From contig JBGFRR010000127.1 of assembly GCA_041695045.1 (NCBI GenBank), positions 1 to 17,263 of the forward strand: a DNA stretch of 17,263 bases, in the 5' to 3' direction. Made by a program: the position numbers and the translations under genes. Below are positions 14,605 to 17,263 of the stretch, in pieces (position 1 is the first letter of the stretch; each line of letters starts with the position of its first letter). The notes beneath the pieces are model-generated. The model was given only the letters and a program-made list of their open reading frames with translations. It did no database searches and was not told the DNA's origin. The stretch comes from JBGFRR01 sp041695045 (lineage in GTDB: Bacteria > Bacteroidota > Ignavibacteria > UBA10030).

Positions 14605-16770
14605 ATGCCGGAACTTCATCTTTCCATATCGCTGCATAGCGCATTGCTTGCAGGAGCGCTTGTACTCGCCGCAGCGTTGACCTACGCCGTCTATCGAACG
14701 ACCATCCCGCCGATTCCGACTGGACTTCGAGTTCTTCTCATCACACTTCGCGCGCTGGCGGTCTTTCTTCTCATCTTCCTTATCGGCGAGCCGTTGTTCT
14801 CGCTCATCGCACGGTCGGCACAGCCGCCTGTTGTCGCGGTGCTCGTCGATAATTCACGCAGCATGACCATCCGCGATCGCACGGGCGACCGGAGCGAACA
14901 GCTTCGTTCAGTCATCACGTCGCCACGTCTGAAGCACGTGGAAGCCATCGGCGAGACGCGTTATGTGTTGTTCGACGCGAAGCCGCGGCTGCTCGATGCG
15001 TTTGCACCGGAGTCGCTTTCTCTCGCCGGCGATGCAACCGACATCGGCCTTGCACTCAAGCAGGCGAAAGAGCTTGCCAATCTGCAAGCCGTCGTCGTCG
15101 TAAGCGACGGGAACAACACCACCGGCAGCAATCCGGTGTATGAAGCGGAAGACCTCGGCGTGCCGATGTTCACCGTTGGAGTTGGCGATACGAGCGAGCC
15201 ACGCGATGTCCTTGTGCGCAAGGTAACCACGAACTCCATCGTCTATACCGGTAACCGCGTGCCGGTGTTCGCGACGGTTCGAAGCTCGGGATACAGCGGC
15301 GAGCGCGTGGAGGTCGTCCTGCGCGAGGGCGGCACGGTGCATGACCGGAGAATCATCACCCTTGAAGGTGGCACGCGAGACTACTCAACGACACTCTTCA
15401 TGACGCCGCAGAACGAAGGCATGCAGAAATTCACAGCGGAAGTTTCTTCGCTGCCGAACGAGCTTACCACGCGCAACAACACGCAGGACGTCTTTGTGAA
15501 GGTGCTCAGCAGCAAGATGCAGGTTGTACTTATCGCCGGCGCGCCCAGTCCCGACGTGGCATTTGTCCGGCGCGCACTGGACGCAGACGAGAACGTTGAA
15601 CTTCGGACCTTCATCGAGCGCGGAGGTGGGGAGTTTTACGAAGGCCCGCTCACCGCGGCAAGCCTCGAGCGCGCGGATTGTCTCGTGCTTATCGGCTTTC
15701 CGGGTCCGGCTACGTCGCAAGCGACGCTTAACGTCGTTGCGGGCGGGTTAGCGGCAGGGAAGAGCGCGTTCGTGATGCTGAGCCGCACGGTGGATGTTCA
15801 GAAGCTTCGGAGGCTCGAGCCGCATCTTCCGTTCACAGCACAGGGCGGGTCGGGGGAAGAATATCAGGTATTCTTCGCCGTGCCGGATGCGCGGCAGTCC
15901 GCCCTCGGCGGACATCCGCTGGTTGCCTTCGGTGCAGCGCGAGACGGCGCGGTGTGGGACCGCCTCCCGCCGATCTTTCGTATGGATATTCGCGCGCGCC
16001 AGAAACCCGAAGCGGACGTCTTCGGCGTCGTGAGATTGCAGAACGTGCAGACTAACGAACCCCTCCTTGTCGCTCGCGATGTCGCTCAACGCCGGTCGGT
16101 AGCGTTGTTGGGATACGGCATCTGGCGATGGAAGATATTCGGACACGGCGTGGCGGGGGCAGAGAATGTGCTCGAGCAATTTCTGAGCAACTCGCTGCGC
16201 TGGTTGACGACGCGCGACGATGAGCGCCCCGTGCGCGTGCAGCCGGTGAAGGAAGTCTTTACAACAGCAGAAACGGTGGAGTTCACAGCGCAGGTGTATG
16301 ATGAGAGCTTGCGACCCGTCGAGAATGCTTCCATCGCCGTCACGATTGCGCGAGGGGCACAGCGGTACGAATTCACGATGAGCCCGCTCGGCAGCGGCCA
16401 GTACGAAGGCGGCATCGAAGCGTTAGAAGAAGGGGATTATCGTTTTACCGCAACGGTGCGTGCGAACGGCCGGACGGTGGCGGAGGAACGGGGAACATTC
16501 TCCGTCGGCGGGACGAATGTGGAATTCCTCGACACGCGCATGAACAAAGAGCTCCTGCAACAGATTGCTGCCCGCACCGGCGGGAAGTACTACGATGCTG
16601 CCTCTCTTGGTACGGTAGCGGACGACATCGCCGCGCTGCCGACATTTCAGCCGCAGGAGGTCGTTCGCGCCGACGAGATCGAGCTTTGGAATCGCTGGTG
16701 GATGCTTGCGGTTGTCGTCGGACTGTTCGCGGTCGAATGGTTTTTGAGGAAGCGGAACGGGATGTTGTAA
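14605..16770 (+). CDS. Membrane-anchored VWA domain protein with GATase-like middle domain
   Basis: A 721-residue membrane protein. Two N-terminal transmembrane segments (about 12-30 and 43-65) precede a VWA domain (about 75-200) with an intact metal-binding MIDAS: Asp82, Ser84 and Ser86 in DNSRS, Thr145 in GDATD and Asp168 in VVSDGNN. Beta-sandwich-like sequence follows, then a class I glutamine amidotransferase-like Rossmann region (about 305-500). No Cys-His-Glu triad is evident, so it is probably non-catalytic. A second Ig-like region precedes the conserved LQQIAARTGGKYYDA segment, and one transmembrane helix lies near 698-714. This architecture is known from MoxR-linked large VWA proteins, and MoxR at 11369 is the likely partner. 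The ATG at 14605 directly precedes the first hydrophobic segment. A TCCGCC-CTC-GGCGGA unit encodes SALGG at residues 432-436. Confidence 0.88.
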   Translation: MPELHLSISLHSALLAGALVLAAALTYAVYRTTIPPIPTGLRVLLITLRALAVFLLIFLIGEPLFSLIARSAQPPVVAVLVDNSRSMTIRDRTGDRSEQLRSVITSPRLKHVEAIGETRYVLFDAKPRLLDAFAPESLSLAGDATDIGLALKQAKELANLQAVVVVSDGNNTTGSNPVYEAEDLGVPMFTVGVGDTSEPRDVLVRKVTTNSIVYTGNRVPVFATVRSSGYSGERVEVVLREGGTVHDRRIITLEGGTRDYSTTLFMTPQNEGMQKFTAEVSSLPNELTTRNNTQDVFVKVLSSKMQVVLIAGAPSPDVAFVRRALDADENVELRTFIERGGGEFYEGPLTAASLERADCLVLIGFPGPATSQATLNVVAGGLAAGKSAFVMLSRTVDVQKLRRLEPHLPFTAQGGSGEEYQVFFAVPDARQSALGGHPLVAFGAARDGAVWDRLPPIFRMDIRARQKPEADVFGVVRLQNVQTNEPLLVARDVAQRRSVALLGYGIWRWKIFGHGVAGAENVLEQFLSNSLRWLTTRDDERPVRVQPVKEVFTTAETVEFTAQVYDESLRPVENASIAVTIARGAQRYEFTMSPLGSGQYEGGIEALEEGDYRFTATVRANGRTVAEERGTFSVGGTNVEFLDTRMNKELLQQIAARTGGKYYDAASLGTVADDIAALPTFQPQEVVRADEIELWNRWWMLAVVVGLFAVEWFLRKRNGML
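15897..15913. repeat. Palindromic unit inside the VWA gene
   Basis: GTCCGCC-CTC-GGCGGAC, a perfect 7-bp stem with a 3-nt loop. The inner 15 bp fit the TCCGCC-NNN-GGCGGA unit seen in the protease gene and are read in the same codon phase (SALGG). It falls in a probable loop between VPDARQ and HPLVAF. Confidence 0.4.
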
Positions 16771-16783
16771 GCGGGGAGATGGC

Positions 16784-16802
16784 AGACGCCGGAGTCTTTT
16801 TC
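16784..16802 (+). terminator. Weak candidate terminator after the VWA gene
   Basis: AGAC, loop GCCGGA, GTCT, followed by five Ts, 14 nt after the VWA stop. The stem is only 4 bp, so this is tentative. The rest of the 180-bp gap to 16950 shows only the candidate promoter listed next. Confidence 0.25.
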
Positions 16803-16884
16803 ACGCAGGCGGATGGCAGAGTGTGGGATACAGAAAGGCATAATACGATACATTGAACTAACCGCCCGTTCTTCACTTTGTTCG

Positions 16885-16915
16885 TTGCATACCTCGCCTG
16901 AATTGCCTAATTTTG
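16885..16915 (+). promoter_or_regulatory. Candidate Bacteroidota-type promoter for the methyltransferase
   Basis: TTG at 16885-16887, a 20-bp spacer, then TAATTTTG at 16908-16915, which matches the -7 consensus TAnnTTTG of Bacteroidota sigma-ABfr. The start codon is 35 bp downstream and has no Shine-Dalgarno site, as is common in this phylum. The -33 element is only partly conserved. Confidence 0.35.
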
Positions 16916-16950
16916 GCGCAATCCTTCGATTCACTCACCTCACCAAAACT

Positions 16951-17263
16951 ATGACCGAACTCATCTGGGAAGGCAAATATAAGGATAACAAGAGGGTCGC
17001 TCCGGTTCGCATTGCGCTGCCGTTTCAGACGATTGAGACGATTAACGAAAGCACGGAAGACCGGAAGCGAAACCTCGACCTCTTCGCCGGCAACAAGCCG
17101 ACGGAATGGCGGAACAGGCTGATCTGGGGAGATAAGAAGTACGTCCTGCCGAGTCTGTTGCCGGAGTTCGAAGGCAAGGTGAATCTCATCTACATCGACC
17201 CGCCGTTCGACACCGGAGCCGATTTCTCCTTCACCGCCACCATCCCCGACCACCCCGATACCG
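16951..17263 (+). CDS. Site-specific DNA methyltransferase, N-terminal part (cut by window edge)
   Basis: The first 104 codons of a gene that continues past the window. The segment NRLIWGDKKYVLPSLLPEF, then NLIYIDPPFDTGADF, is the N-terminal layout of beta-class DNA methyltransferases of the Mod/type III kind. The DPPF catalytic motif IV is at residues 83-86, preceded by the short 'IWGD' block that begins the target-handling region. Such enzymes methylate adenine (N6) or cytosine (N4) in DNA. The start at 16951 gives MTELIWEGKY, a plausible beginning, and follows a candidate promoter. The rest of the enzyme and any helicase/endonuclease partner lie outside, so I cannot tell whether it is an orphan methylase, type III R-M or another defence system. 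Confidence 0.85.
   Translation, partial: MTELIWEGKYKDNKRVAPVRIALPFQTIETINESTEDRKRNLDLFAGNKPTEWRNRLIWGDKKYVLPSLLPEFEGKVNLIYIDPPFDTGADFSFTATIPDHPDT

Noticed and set aside
16571..16584. CCCGC/GCGGG hairpin in the VWA gene resembling the palindrome family
   Set aside because: It encodes the conserved ARTGGKYY segment found across VWA proteins, so protein constraint explains it.

Overview
The window looks like a chromosomal stretch from a GC-rich member of the Bacteroidota/Chlorobiota (FCB) group, most likely an Ignavibacteria- or Kapabacteria-like lineage. That placement is inference. It rests on a GldA/GldF/GldG ABC transporter set, a subtilase ending in a 'NYPNPF...GVYLLRL' type IX secretion (T9SS type A) sorting domain, Bacteroidota-style leaders without Shine-Dalgarno sites, and a pile-up of SurA/PpiC periplasmic chaperones.

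Layout. 1-288: no gene; a cluster of small palindromes. 289-2754 (minus): a cytosolic Lon-like ATP-dependent protease. 2755-3009: divergent intergenic region with two palindromes and a candidate sigma70-type promoter for the rightward genes. 3010-7142 (plus): a four-gene operon for an ABC-2 exporter (gldA, gldF, gldG and a DUF4340 membrane protein), ending at a probable terminator at 7205-7226. 7284-14463 (plus): a compact run of a multi-parvulin lipoprotein, a degenerate SurA-like lipoprotein, SurA, a MoxR ATPase and a secreted subtilisin-like protease; four of its junctions overlap or nearly so. A hairpin plus T-run at 14544-14582 closes it. 14605-16770 (plus): a large membrane-anchored von Willebrand A (VWA) protein. 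16951-17263 (plus): the 5' end of a site-specific DNA methyltransferase cut off by the window edge, which may mark the start of a restriction/defence locus.

How the genes fit together. The theme is envelope biogenesis and quality control: an ABC exporter with periplasmic GldG and DUF4340 parts, three chaperones for outer-membrane or secreted clients, a MoxR/VWA pair of the kind thought to act in protein maturation, and a secreted T9SS-type protease that could be a client. The DUF58 gene that usually accompanies moxR and VWA genes is absent here; the protease occupies that place.

Most unusual observation. Short GC-rich palindromes occur between genes and also appear inside reading frames. Two 15-bp TCCGCC-NNN-GG(C/T)GGA units sit in frame in the otherwise conserved NPF-NP motif of the protease sorting domain, adding 10 residues (SAGGG SAFGG). 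A third unit lies in the VWA gene (SALGG), and a longer CCCGCC/GGCGGG hairpin encodes the N-terminus of MoxR. No clearly new multi-gene system was identified; the protein-coding palindromes and the edge methyltransferase are the best leads.
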